Assembly: GCA_047602475.1 (NCBI GenBank)
Contig: JASGHE010000002.1
Coordinates: 1,860,001 to 1,924,000 of the forward strand
Direction: 5' to 3'
Length of the DNA stretch: 64,000 nucleotides
Source of the DNA: JAEUIE01 sp047602475
GTDB lineage: Bacteria > Planctomycetota > Planctomycetia > Gemmatales > HRBIN36
In this document: positions 1-8,698 of the stretch, piece by piece
How the letters are laid out: each line of letters opens with the position of its first letter
Numbering within the stretch: the stretch's first letter is position 1
The notes under the pieces: model-generated
What the model saw: the letters and a program-made list of their open reading frames with translations, nothing else
Database searches by the model: none
Told to the model about the DNA's origin: nothing
Made by a program: the position numbers and the translations under genes

Positions 1-705
1 GTGCTCTCGCTGTTGGCTTGATGTGCCTGGATATTCCTGATGGTCGCCAGGCCCAGCCGGCGATGACGGTGTAGGGTTTCGCCGGCGGCAGCGAGGGAGG
101 GTTGGTCATCGGTGGAGCAGGGGGGAGCTTGTCCGTTCCTTGCGCCTGCACGACACCCTGATTCTCTGGAGCGTTGCTTGCCGCGGGTGGCAGCATCCCC
201 GGCGGCAGCGTGGTTGTGGCCAACTTTGGTGATATCGATCAAACATCTGCTTCGCCTGGCCGCGCAGTTCAAAGCACTTGCTCGGCTCCAGCCGGTTCTC
301 CTGGCTTTGGAGCCAGTTGGCGAAGTCGCTGGTGGCGGCTCGCGTCACCGGATCGATGCCGATGATCTTGACCGGCTTCTTGATCGTCATTGAGGTGCGG
401 TCGAACTGATACTCCGCCATCGCAAACGCTTCGATGACCGGGGCAATCTCAACGACGCGCGGCCCCAGTCGCTCACGCACATAACGCATGCGGTTTTCAA
501 GATCGCCGAAGCCGTAGTAAGAGCGGTAGCGGACGACGACATCGGACTGCAATCCTCGAAACCGGGTGAGCAGCTTCGACGAAAAGCCCGCCATCACGCT
601 GTTGACCACGACCAGCGTGCCGACACCCAGCATCACGCTGATGATGCTCGCCAGCGCCAGGTACCGGGTCCACAAGTAGCGCGAACAGATCAGATATTTA
701 TACAT
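1..705 (-). CDS. LolC/E-type ABC transporter permease, N-terminal part, frame-shifted
   Basis: This is the start of an inner-membrane permease of the lipoprotein-releasing (LolC/LolE, FtsX-like) family, which would pair with a LolD-type ATPase to move lipoproteins towards the outer membrane. The first ~150 codons read cleanly from the ATG at 705: an N-terminal membrane segment (about residues 15-40, LALASIISVMLGVGTLVVVN) followed by the start of the periplasmic domain. The frame then breaks near 220-235 and runs to a stop at 106. Translation of the other minus-strand frames suggests a proline-rich linker (for example KLPPAPPMTNPPSLPPAKPY) in a second frame to about position 50, then GLATIRN in a third frame. 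So two indels are likely. The gene runs off the left edge. The family call is good; the exact substrate is unknown. Confidence 0.72.
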
Positions 706-826
706 GCAGGGTATCTCACAAGATCAATGCCCCATCTATACCCTAAACGCCGAGGCACGTCATCGTCAATTGGCAGTGCGCAGAGTGCCTATTTTGACAA
801 CAGTTTATTGAGAGTGGCATGTTTTT

Positions 827-988
827 CTCCCCTCTCCCTCCCGGGGAGAGGGGCTGGGGGTGAGGGGTTCATGGATTGATGCAACCCGGTTGAGAACCAA
901 GCCGGCTCGCAGAGAATAAATAACAACAGGGGTGAACTCGATTGAGGAACCCCTCACCCCTAACCCCTCTCCCCGGAAGGAGAGGGGG
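827..988. repeat. Dispersed inverted-repeat element, copy 1
   Basis: The two arms are CTCCCCTCTCCCTCCCGGGG... and its reverse ...CCCCTCTCCCCGG-AGGGAGAGG. They enclose a unique centre with ACCCGGTTGAGAACCA and GAATAAATA. Related copies lie at 3219-3534, 6688-6882, 10463-10694 and, as one arm only, 49365-49407. The 706-1255 gap holds this element and no gene I can support; short open frames through the arms give Pro/Ser/Arg-rich peptides (LTPNPSPR type) that are artefacts of the repeat. Confidence 0.85.
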
Positions 989-1255
989 ACCGGATACAAC
1001 ACTCCTTACGTTGATGGCGAGAGACCACCTGACACAAGCATGTCAATCGAAGTACATCATCACGACCGTATCTTTCATCTGCCAGGCAAGAATTCATTAG
1101 CACTTCCTCCTGCCCCTCTGTACAGTTCATGTTCTGGATGAACCTGCATTCAGTGATAGCATGAACAGGTAAATCACACCTCGCCGTTTCCGAATAATAC
1201 TACAACGGTGAGCGCTGCCTGACACTGCGTTGGCAGACCCTCCTCACTCAACCCC

Positions 1256-3211
1256 GTGGAGCGATATATGGACAGTTATGGGATCGTGGCGGCAGTGGCG
1301 CTGCTCGGTGTGCTCTTGGCCTTGTGGCTGGTCGCACGCTATATCCCCAATGACAAAGTGGGAATTATTGAAAGACTCTGGTCGAAGAAAGGATCGCTGA
1401 GCGATGGCAACATTGTGGCCCTCAATGGCGAGGCAGGGTTCGAGGCGGACGTGCTGCGGGGCGGCATTCACTTTGGCTACTGGCGCTGGCAGTATGTGAT
1501 TCACAAGAAACCCCTCATCACCATCAAGCAGGGCAAGATCGGCTACCTCTTCGCACGAACCGGCGAAGCGCTCGGGCCCAGTCAAACGCTGGGGCGGGTC
1601 GTCGAGTGCAATCACTATCAGAACGTGAAGGCGTTTCTTGAAAAGGGACAAAAGGGTCGTCAGCGGGCGATTCTGCGTGAAGGCGTCTATGCCATCAACC
1701 TGGCGGCGTTCAATGTCATCACCGAAGATGGCGTCTACGCCATCGATAATGCTCGGGACATCGCTCAATGGCATCGGCACCTCGCCAACATCGGCGGGTT
1801 TGATCCGGTCGTCATCGGCAGTTCCACCGGCAACAAGGTCGACGACATCGGCATCGTCACCACCCAGGATGGGCCGTCGCTGGAGCAGCAGGAGATCATC
1901 GCTCCGCCCGTCGGCATTGATGTCAACAATCCCGACTATCACAACAACTACCAGGACATCGAAGCGTTCCTCCGGGCCGGCGGTCGGCGTGGCAAGCAAT
2001 ACGCTCCGCTCCTGGATGGCACCTACTTCATCAACCGCTGGTTCGCCACGATTGAGCTGATTCCCAAGGAAGTCATCATCATCGGTGAAGTGGGCGTAGT
2101 CGTTAGTTACTACGGCAAGCAGGGCGATGATACCTCCGGTGCCAAGTTCCGGCATGGCGAGCGCGTCCATCAGGGCGAGCGGGGCGTGTGGGAGAACACG
2201 CTGGGGCCGGGCAAGTATCCGTTCAACACCTATGCCGGGCAGATCATCCGGGTGCCGACCACGAACTTCGTGCTGCACTGGATCACCGGCAAGGCGGAGA
2301 GTCACCGCTTCGATGAGAGCCTGAAGTCGATCGACCTCATCACCAAGGATGCGTATGAGCCGATCCTGCCGCTGTCGGTGGTGGTCCACATCGACTATCA
2401 GAAGGCTCCCAACGTCATCCAGCGGTTCGGCGACGTGAAGAAACTGATCACCCAGACCATCGATCCGATGCTGTCAGCTTACTTCCGGGATGTGGCCCAC
2501 AAGAAGACCATGCTAGAACTGGTGCATAGCCGGGATGAGATTCAGGCCCAGGCCCGCAAGGAACTGATGGATAAGTTCGAACAGTTCGATATCCAATGCG
2601 TCGATGTGCTCATCGGCAAACCCGAATCGCAGTCGGACGATGGCAAGATCGAAAACCTGCTGGAGCAACTGCGACTACGGCAACTCTCTCTGGAGCAGAT
2701 CGAAACCTACAGCAAGCAGGAAGCAGCAGCGGGCAAGAAGCAGACGCTGAACGATGCTAACGCCAAGGCGGAGATGCAGGAGAAGCTCACGCAGTCAGCC
2801 ATCCAGATTTCGATTCAGACCAACGAAGCTGAAGCAGCCCTGGCCCGTGCCCGCAAGGATGCTGAGCGTATCGTGGTCACCGCCAAGGCAGCCAGCGAAA
2901 GCATCGCCCTGGAAGGTAAGGGCATGTCCGAGAAGGTCAACCTCGTCGGCACCGCCGAGGCCGGCGTGCTACAGAAGAAGGTCGAATCGTACGGCGATCC
3001 GAAACTCTACGCCATCTCGCAGGTCGCCGACGCCATGTCGCATAGCCAGCAACCGCTGGTGCCTGAGACGATGTTTAGTTCCGGCGGCGACGGCCACAAC
3101 GGCATGCTCGGTACCCTGATGTCGCTGCTGGTAGCCGAAAAGATCGGCGTGGCGGTGCCCCAGGCAGGTAGAGTGACGATGCCGGTGCCACCGACGAAGG
3201 AAGCGGAGTGA
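1256..3211 (+). CDS. SPFH/band 7 (flotillin-like) membrane protein
   Basis: The protein is a 651-residue membrane-anchored SPFH (stomatin/prohibitin/flotillin/HflK) protein, a family that scaffolds membrane microdomains. A single N-terminal TM segment (about residues 9-27, GIVAAVALLGVLLALWLVA) is followed by a long beta-rich SPFH region. The last ~170 residues are Ala/Glu/Gln-rich coiled coil (KAEMQEKLTQSAIQISIQTNEAEAALARARK region) and end in a short Gly-containing tail, as in flotillins. The start shown is GTG at 1256; an ATG at 1268 (MDSYGIV) would lose only four residues. It stands alone, flanked on both sides by the dispersed repeat, so no operon partner is visible. The client is unknown. 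Confidence 0.85.
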   Translation: MERYMDSYGIVAAVALLGVLLALWLVARYIPNDKVGIIERLWSKKGSLSDGNIVALNGEAGFEADVLRGGIHFGYWRWQYVIHKKPLITIKQGKIGYLFARTGEALGPSQTLGRVVECNHYQNVKAFLEKGQKGRQRAILREGVYAINLAAFNVITEDGVYAIDNARDIAQWHRHLANIGGFDPVVIGSSTGNKVDDIGIVTTQDGPSLEQQEIIAPPVGIDVNNPDYHNNYQDIEAFLRAGGRRGKQYAPLLDGTYFINRWFATIELIPKEVIIIGEVGVVVSYYGKQGDDTSGAKFRHGERVHQGERGVWENTLGPGKYPFNTYAGQIIRVPTTNFVLHWITGKAESHRFDESLKSIDLITKDAYEPILPLSVVVHIDYQKAPNVIQRFGDVKKLITQTIDPMLSAYFRDVAHKKTMLELVHSRDEIQAQARKELMDKFEQFDIQCVDVLIGKPESQSDDGKIENLLEQLRLRQLSLEQIETYSKQEAAAGKKQTLNDANAKAEMQEKLTQSAIQISIQTNEAEAALARARKDAERIVVTAKAASESIALEGKGMSEKVNLVGTAEAGVLQKKVESYGDPKLYAISQVADAMSHSQQPLVPETMFSSGGDGHNGMLGTLMSLLVAEKIGVAVPQAGRVTMPVPPTKEAE

Positions 3212-3218
3212 TGTCTGG

Positions 3219-3534
3219 CTCCCCTCTCCCTCCCGGGGAGAGGGGCTGGGGGTGAGGGGTATCTAGATCGATGAAACCCGGTTGAGAACCAATGTGACTT
3301 GAAGAGAATAAATACCAACACATCTTGTCCCCGGTCTCCGACCGGGGACACACTGCAATCCCGGCTCCGCCGGGAGTCAAGAGAAGTGAACTCATCTCAG
3401 CTTCGGACTTCCGGCAGAGCCGGAGTTGCAGCCCGTCCCCGGTCGGAGACCGGGGACGAGTACGAGTAAATGATGGGCTTCGCCGCGATTGAGAACCCCT
3501 CACCCCTAACCCCTCTCCCCGGGAGGGAGAGGGG
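3219..3534. repeat. Dispersed inverted-repeat element, copy 2, with inner palindrome module
   Basis: The left arm (CTCCCCTCTCCCTCCCGGGG) starts 7 bases after the SPFH stop. The right arm ends at 3534, close to the stop of the convergent sigma-fusion gene. The centre carries ACCCGGTTGAGAACCA and GAATAAATACCAACA as in copy 1. It also has an extra ~150 bp module built from CCCCGGTCTCCGACCGGGG (3329 area), CCCGGCTCCGCCGGGAG and a second CCCCGGTCGGAGACCGGGG. The same module appears in copy 3. The element fills the 3212-3557 gap between two convergent genes. Confidence 0.85.
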
Positions 3535-3557
3535 AACCAGACGAGGGAACTAACCAC

Positions 3558-6500
3558 TTACTTATCCCTCTCAATCACCATGCGAATATCCTGTCGACCT
3601 GCTTCGACGATCATTTGGGCTTCCGTGTTGCGAGAAGTCCGGCCTTTGCCTGGCCTTACGTCTTCATAGCGGAGTTCGAGTTTGCCTTTGGGTAAATCTC
3701 GAAGCGTGAACTTGCCATCTTCCTTGGTGACGAAGATGCCTGGACTGCCTTGCACGGGGGTATCGTCTCCCTTCCTGGCAGGATGAGCGTAAACCCAGAT
3801 ATGCGATTGCGGCTTGCCGGCTTGATCGACCACGATGCCGGAGATGGTCTCTATCGCACCGATTAGTTTGATGTCGCCACAGTCAACGGTTTGTCCGGGA
3901 TCGACGGTGACCAGCTTGCCATAGATTCGTGCCATGCCGGGAGCGGAGACGAGGACACGATACTGAGACCCTGGATCGGGAAGGATATTCTCCAGGGTGT
4001 ATCGGCCCTCCTGGTCGGTCAGGGTTTCGATATAGCGGAACTCAGTACCCGTCATTCCGGTGCGAGCTTGTCCGTTCAGCGTTGTTTCAAATGAAACTTG
4101 AGCAGTGAGAACGACCCGTGCATTTCGAAACGGCTTGTCTTGCGGGTCGAACACATGTCCTGTTATGGTCGCCAACGGCTTGAGCTTGATGTCCAAAGGA
4201 TCGTGATTTCCTTCCCGATCAAGCCTTTGAACGGCCCCCAGATGAAGTGAATCATGCACGACCACCAGTTCGCATTGTTCAGCCTTCATCGCTTCGGCAG
4301 TAACGGGCAGTAAAAAATGGCCGTTCGGTCCGGAGCTCGTATCGAGAAGCTGTTGACCTCGCTGTGTGGTGTAGCCAAAGGCAACGGTGGCGCCTTCAAC
4401 TAGTCGGCCGTTGGGACCGAGCACACGCCCAAACAGACCAGTTGACTTGCTTTTGGTCAGGGAAAGTTTGAGGTTAGTTAATGGCTTTCCTGGCGATACT
4501 TCGAGGAGTTCACTCTCCATTTCGTGATGTGTCCGATCAGGGGTCACCGCTCGAAGCTTCACTTTGCCCACCGGCAGGTAATACTGAAACTCGCCTTTCC
4601 CGTTCGTCTCTTCGGCGGCCCACCAGACGTATTGCCCCGGCTCATCTTTGATCGGTCTCCCATGGCTGACAGTTGCCCCGGCAAGGCCCTGCCCGGTTGC
4701 AGCGTCAACGACCTGCCCGGCAACGAGTTGACCGCGTCGTAGTTTAACGACAACCTCCTCCGTATGTGGCTTGGTCAACTCCATCTCCTGATAGAGATAT
4801 TCGGGGTAGCGTTTACCTCCGCTACAGGCGATCGTCGTGGCTTTTCCCTCTGGTATCGTTGCAGTGAAGACTCCGTTTACTTCGGTCGTCAACTTTCGTC
4901 TTTCAGGTAGCCGTGAAAAGAGATGTACGGAAACATCAGAGAGGGGCTTGCCGGTGTCTTCAGCCACAATCCTGGCTCGCAGTTGCCATGTGGGACGAAT
5001 GTTGATCGTGATCGGGCTGATCTCCACAGGCTGGAAGTCAACTACCTGCCTGGATGAATAAAAAGTGATCGAAGCCAGATCATGTTGGGTTTGACTGGAG
5101 GCAGCTACGAAGATCGGCGATTCGGCGACTCCGTGGTGGGTCACTTGCAAACGAACACAACTTTCCACCGGGATATCGGCGAAGGTAAATCGTCCTGACT
5201 CGTCGGACTTGACCTCAATGTGAACAGCGGAATCCTTCAAATAGAGATAATCCGCATCGGGCCATTCGCCGCCAAACATTCTTCGCATGGGACCGATATC
5301 GAGCAGCCTGATAGTAGCTCCAACAGCAGGCTTGCCGTTGGCTTCGCGCACCACGCCGGTGATCTGAGCCGGTTTGTTGACCTGCATCAACAGCGGCTGC
5401 TTTTGTAACAACGCCGTCAGGTGTTGCCAGACAGGTGCATACCCCGGAGCGATGACCAATATTTCGTATGGCGATTTCATGCGAACGTAGGTAGCGGATA
5501 TGTCGGGAGCGATGACATCCTTGAAGGAGAACTGCCCCGTTTCATCGGTGGTCATTTTCGAGAGGATGTCGCGACCAACCTGAGGCTCATAGGGTGGAAA
5601 AGAGGTTCGCAAAAACGACCACTCCCGCAGATACACCGTCGCCCCGGCCACAGGTTTTCCTTCGGGGTTGACCACGGTGCCCGAAGCGGAGAGACGGGTG
5701 GCGGCCTGTTTCGGCGAAGCGGGATCGGGTACCAGTTCTTTGTGAGGTTCATTGGCCACAACGGTTGGAGTGGAACTCATGGATAGAGTCGCGCCCACCA
5801 CCAAAAGAGCCAGAAATGTCAGCACCGAAAGAGACTGATAGAGAAACGGCGTGGCATGAACTCGCTGGGCAAGCGTCACGATGGACGCCGACCAGCCAAG
5901 GGGCACACCACCGGCGAGGGCTTCCATCACCCTCGCTGTGGTTTGGCTACGCAACTCCTGCGAAGCGGAAACCATCGTCAGCGAGAGCGCACCCAACAGC
6001 GAACTGAGGCTGATGCCGCGACGGCTGAGTCGTACCTGGAGTATCTTCTTCGCCTGAGCCAGTCGGCTGGAGAGCGTTCCTTCCTTGACCCCTAGCTCCC
6101 TGGCTGTGTCTGCCCGGCTTTGCCCTTCCAGGCAACAGTGGATGAAGACTGTACGGTAGATCTTTGGGAGCTTCTGGATTTCTTCGTCGAGAGCGGCCTG
6201 TACTTCGCTCCAGCCAATGTCTCGATTGTTCCGGGGAAGATCTTCTGAATCAGTCCAGCTCTGTTGGGGCTTTTGCCGACGTCTCGTTCGTAACAGATTC
6301 CGTGCGGTTCGGTGGGCGACGCCATGCAGAAAGCTGCCCAGCGAGGAACGGTTCCGAATCGTGTTTGCTTTCCGGGCCAGGATGAGGAAGGTCGCCTGGA
6401 ACGCATCTTCGGCATCATGGATATCACCCAGCACCCGCATGCAGACCCGCAGGACAAGTGTGCCGTACCGATCAACAATGTCAGCAAAGGCTTTGGAACT

Positions 6501-6608
6501 ATGATGGTCGCAAAAGGCAGCGAGCAGTTCGCTATCGGAGGAACCGAGGAGCCTCTCTCGTTGCCCATCCATGCTGCGAATCAAGGTCTTCAGGGAGATG
6601 GCTGACAT
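3558..6608 (-). CDS. ECF sigma factor fused to TM and repeated carboxypeptidase-regulatory-like domains
   Basis: The first ~200 residues are a complete ECF sigma-70 factor. Region 2 lies at about 25-110 (DAEDAFQATFLILARKA is the typical planctomycete -10 recognition helix). Region 4 lies at about 140-195 (LPKIYRTVFIHCCLEGQSRA, then ELGVKEGTLSSRLAQAKK). A single TM segment follows at about 258-276. The remaining ~740 residues are outside the cytoplasm and contain several carboxypeptidase regulatory-like beta-sandwich repeats, each opening with a G-x-V-x-(D/N)-x-x-G-x-P-(V/L)-x-G-A pattern (ASGTVVNPEGKPVAGATVYL at about 305; others near 410, 635, 720, 800 and 910). ECF factors are usually ~200 residues, so this is a fivefold longer membrane-tethered form of a type known in planctomycetes. 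Release by proteolysis would be needed for core RNA polymerase binding away from the membrane; that is inference. No anti-sigma gene is adjacent. Confidence 0.88.
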   Translation of the reverse strand: MSAISLKTLIRSMDGQRERLLGSSDSELLAAFCDHHSSKAFADIVDRYGTLVLRVCMRVLGDIHDAEDAFQATFLILARKANTIRNRSSLGSFLHGVAHRTARNLLRTRRRQKPQQSWTDSEDLPRNNRDIGWSEVQAALDEEIQKLPKIYRTVFIHCCLEGQSRADTARELGVKEGTLSSRLAQAKKILQVRLSRRGISLSSLLGALSLTMVSASQELRSQTTARVMEALAGGVPLGWSASIVTLAQRVHATPFLYQSLSVLTFLALLVVGATLSMSSTPTVVANEPHKELVPDPASPKQAATRLSASGTVVNPEGKPVAGATVYLREWSFLRTSFPPYEPQVGRDILSKMTTDETGQFSFKDVIAPDISATYVRMKSPYEILVIAPGYAPVWQHLTALLQKQPLLMQVNKPAQITGVVREANGKPAVGATIRLLDIGPMRRMFGGEWPDADYLYLKDSAVHIEVKSDESGRFTFADIPVESCVRLQVTHHGVAESPIFVAASSQTQHDLASITFYSSRQVVDFQPVEISPITINIRPTWQLRARIVAEDTGKPLSDVSVHLFSRLPERRKLTTEVNGVFTATIPEGKATTIACSGGKRYPEYLYQEMELTKPHTEEVVVKLRRGQLVAGQVVDAATGQGLAGATVSHGRPIKDEPGQYVWWAAEETNGKGEFQYYLPVGKVKLRAVTPDRTHHEMESELLEVSPGKPLTNLKLSLTKSKSTGLFGRVLGPNGRLVEGATVAFGYTTQRGQQLLDTSSGPNGHFLLPVTAEAMKAEQCELVVVHDSLHLGAVQRLDREGNHDPLDIKLKPLATITGHVFDPQDKPFRNARVVLTAQVSFETTLNGQARTGMTGTEFRYIETLTDQEGRYTLENILPDPGSQYRVLVSAPGMARIYGKLVTVDPGQTVDCGDIKLIGAIETISGIVVDQAGKPQSHIWVYAHPARKGDDTPVQGSPGIFVTKEDGKFTLRDLPKGKLELRYEDVRPGKGRTSRNTEAQMIVEAGRQDIRMVIERDK

Positions 6609-6687
6609 GGCCCATACACTCCATTGCGGGTGTTATCTACAAGATAGTGTCTGGGGGCAGAAACTTCGTCGGTTATTTTGAGTATCT

Positions 6688-6882
6688 TCTCCCCTCTCCC
6701 CCTCGGGTAGAGGGGCCGGGGGTGAGGGGTTTCTAGATCGACTTTACCCGGTTGAGAACCAATATGCCTCGCAAAGAATAAATACCAACACCACTTGTCC
6801 CTGGCCTCAGACCGGGGCACACTGCAAATCCCGGCCCCGCCGGGAGTCAAAAACAGTAACGCCTCTCCCCGAACAGAAAAGG
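6688..6882. repeat. Dispersed inverted-repeat element, copy 3, right arm decayed
   Basis: It opens with CTCCCCTCTCCCCCTCGGG and continues with GATCGACTTTACCCGGTTGAGAACCA and AATAAATACCAACA. It then has the same inner module as copy 2 in shortened form (GTCCCTGGCCTCAGACCGGGG, CCCGGCCCCGCCGGGAG). The right arm is reduced to GCCTCTCCCCGAACAG. It occupies the space between the sigma-fusion start and the stop of the WD40 gene. Confidence 0.8.
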
Positions 6883-6890
6883 AAAGCAGA

Positions 6891-8432
6891 CTACTTCCCC
6901 GCCGGCAACGTCTTGAGCAGTGACCCGGTCTTGCCATCGTACACCCTCACCAGCCCCTCTTCGCCGCCCGCTGCTACGAGGCTGCCATCACTGCTGGCCG
7001 CCACCGCTTGCAGAAAATCGCTCGCTCCGGGGAAGCTGCGGACATTCCCGCCGCTATCGATGTTCCATTGCCTTAGCCCGGCGTCGCCACAGGCGCTGAT
7101 AACCATCGGGGCTGACTTCAACATGCTCAACCGGGTGATCTGCTTGGTGTGCCCGGCGATGGTGCGAATCTGTTCGCCCTTATCGAAGTCCCAGACTTTG
7201 AGCACATTGTCTGCACCGGCAGAAACGAGCACTTTGCCATCGGCACGCCAGGCGACGTCGAGCACATGATGCGTGTGACCCTCAAAGCTGCGGAGTTGAG
7301 TGCCGGGCTTGATGATGCTGAAATCGGTCTGATGCACTCGGGCCAGCACTGCGGTCTGTCGGCCAAGCGTCGCACCGGGAACACTCCACGGAATGATCAT
7401 CGAACCAATCGCCGAGAGCGGTTGCGTGACCGCTTCCAATCGCACTGTCGGCTGCGTCGCCCACACCTTTACGAACTTGTCGGCCCCTGAAGTCGCCAGC
7501 ATTTTGCCATCAGGACTGAAGCGGACGCCAAAGACGGTATCGCTGTGCGGCGTCGGAATGGTGAGCACCGGTTTGCCCGTCGCCAGATCAAAGACGATCA
7601 CCTCGCCATCCTGCGTCGGGCCGCCACCTGCCGTGGCCAGTAACTTTCCATCAGGGGATAGATCGAGAGCGACGACCCGATCAGCGAAGCCGGTCAGCTT
7701 TTGAAGGACAGTGCCGGTCTTGAGATTCCAGATCGTCACTTCCTTGTAGCCGCCACAATAGAGCTTCTCGCCATCGGGGCTGAAGATGAGCGACTGAATG
7801 AGATCGAGTTGCGATTGCCCCAGCGGCTTGCCTGTGTCATCCTTCAAAGACGGGTCGATGAGAGTCTTCTGCAGATCGCCTTTCTCCGATCCATAAATCG
7901 AAATCGTCGCCCCACGCCCGGCGGCGATCAGCTTCTTGTCGCTCGACATGCCCACCGCCAGCACCGGCTTGATGCGTTCGGGCAGCTTGGTCAACTTGAT
8001 AGTCGCCGTCGCCTTGGCCACCACTTCGCCGGTGCTCGAACCCTTGGCTCCCTGGCTGACCCATGCGGTGAGCAGCGCCAACTCTTCCGGCGTCAGCGGT
8101 TCCTCATCCTTGGGAGGCATGGCCGGAGCATCGGTCCGGCCCGACAGCTTGATCAACAGACTCTCGCCCGGTTTGCCTGCAACAATACTGGTGCCGCTCT
8201 TGCCCCCTTTGACGATGCCTTCCAGGCTGCTCAAATCAAGTCGGCCCTTCTTGATCGACCCACTATGGCAGGTTATGCACTTGTTATCGAGGATGGGTTG
8301 AATCTGCTTCTCGAAATCGATGGCCCCACCCTTGTAGGGTACAACGGCGATGGGCGGCAGCTTGTCTTTCTTGTCTTGAGCCAAGAGTGGCAGCGCAACG
8401 AACAGGCAAAGGATGCACAATAACCAACGCAT
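6891..8432 (-). CDS. Secreted cytochrome-c-domain and WD40 beta-propeller protein
   Basis: A signal peptide (MRWLLCILCLFVALPLLAQ) precedes a planctomycete-type cytochrome c domain. That domain has one haem-binding CITCH motif at about residue 54 and a downstream Met ligand candidate in APAMPPKDEEPL. From about residue 150 to the end come WD40 repeats (LIFSPDGEKLYCGGYKEVTI, VRFSPDGKMLATSGADKFVK, VAWRADGKVLVSAGADNVLK), enough for a seven-blade propeller. This architecture is widespread in Planctomycetes, usually with DUF1549/DUF1553 genes, none of which is next to it here. The role is probably extracytoplasmic electron transfer or binding of a large ligand; the substrate is not known. Confidence 0.88.
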   Translation of the reverse strand: MRWLLCILCLFVALPLLAQDKKDKLPPIAVVPYKGGAIDFEKQIQPILDNKCITCHSGSIKKGRLDLSSLEGIVKGGKSGTSIVAGKPGESLLIKLSGRTDAPAMPPKDEEPLTPEELALLTAWVSQGAKGSSTGEVVAKATATIKLTKLPERIKPVLAVGMSSDKKLIAAGRGATISIYGSEKGDLQKTLIDPSLKDDTGKPLGQSQLDLIQSLIFSPDGEKLYCGGYKEVTIWNLKTGTVLQKLTGFADRVVALDLSPDGKLLATAGGGPTQDGEVIVFDLATGKPVLTIPTPHSDTVFGVRFSPDGKMLATSGADKFVKVWATQPTVRLEAVTQPLSAIGSMIIPWSVPGATLGRQTAVLARVHQTDFSIIKPGTQLRSFEGHTHHVLDVAWRADGKVLVSAGADNVLKVWDFDKGEQIRTIAGHTKQITRLSMLKSAPMVISACGDAGLRQWNIDSGGNVRSFPGASDFLQAVAASSDGSLVAAGGEEGLVRVYDGKTGSLLKTLPAGK

Positions 8433-8561
8433 GAATCAACACTCCAGACCAAGGCAGGATCAGCAGGCAGAGAAACTGGCAGGTAATAACAGTATACATG
8501 GTGGAAATGAACAAACCCAGATCAGAGTAGCTAGTTCAGTGTAGTCCCGGAAGTTATTCTT

Positions 8562-8692
8562 AGCCCCGGAGGGGCGATGGAGAAGTGATCCATTTTCCAT
8601 CGCCCCTCCGGGGCTCTCATTGACTTAACCATGTCAACCGGCAGCTCACGCTGCCGGCTACTAACCAACGCCCCTCCGGGGCTAAAACCCCG
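8562..8692. repeat. Cluster of short perfect palindromes (CCCCTCCGGGG type)
   Basis: AGCCCCGGAGGGGCGATGG (8562-8580) and its exact reverse complement (8597-8615) can form a 19-bp stem. CCGGCAGCTCACGCTGCCGG (8638-8657) is a second palindrome, and CGCCCCTCCGGGGCTAAAACCCCG (8670-8692) a third. They sit just past the MocA gene stop and may also act as a transcription barrier. Confidence 0.75.
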
Positions 8693-8698
8693 AGATAG

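Noticed and set aside
805..1141. Short frames through the dispersed repeat (Pro/Ser/Arg-rich peptides)
   Set aside because: The same peptides appear at each repeat copy on either strand; they are repeat translations, not genes.
1244..2389. 381-residue open frame antisense to the SPFH gene
   Set aside because: The SPFH reading frame has a clear TM segment, domain and coiled coil; the antisense product is an Asp/Val-rich shadow.
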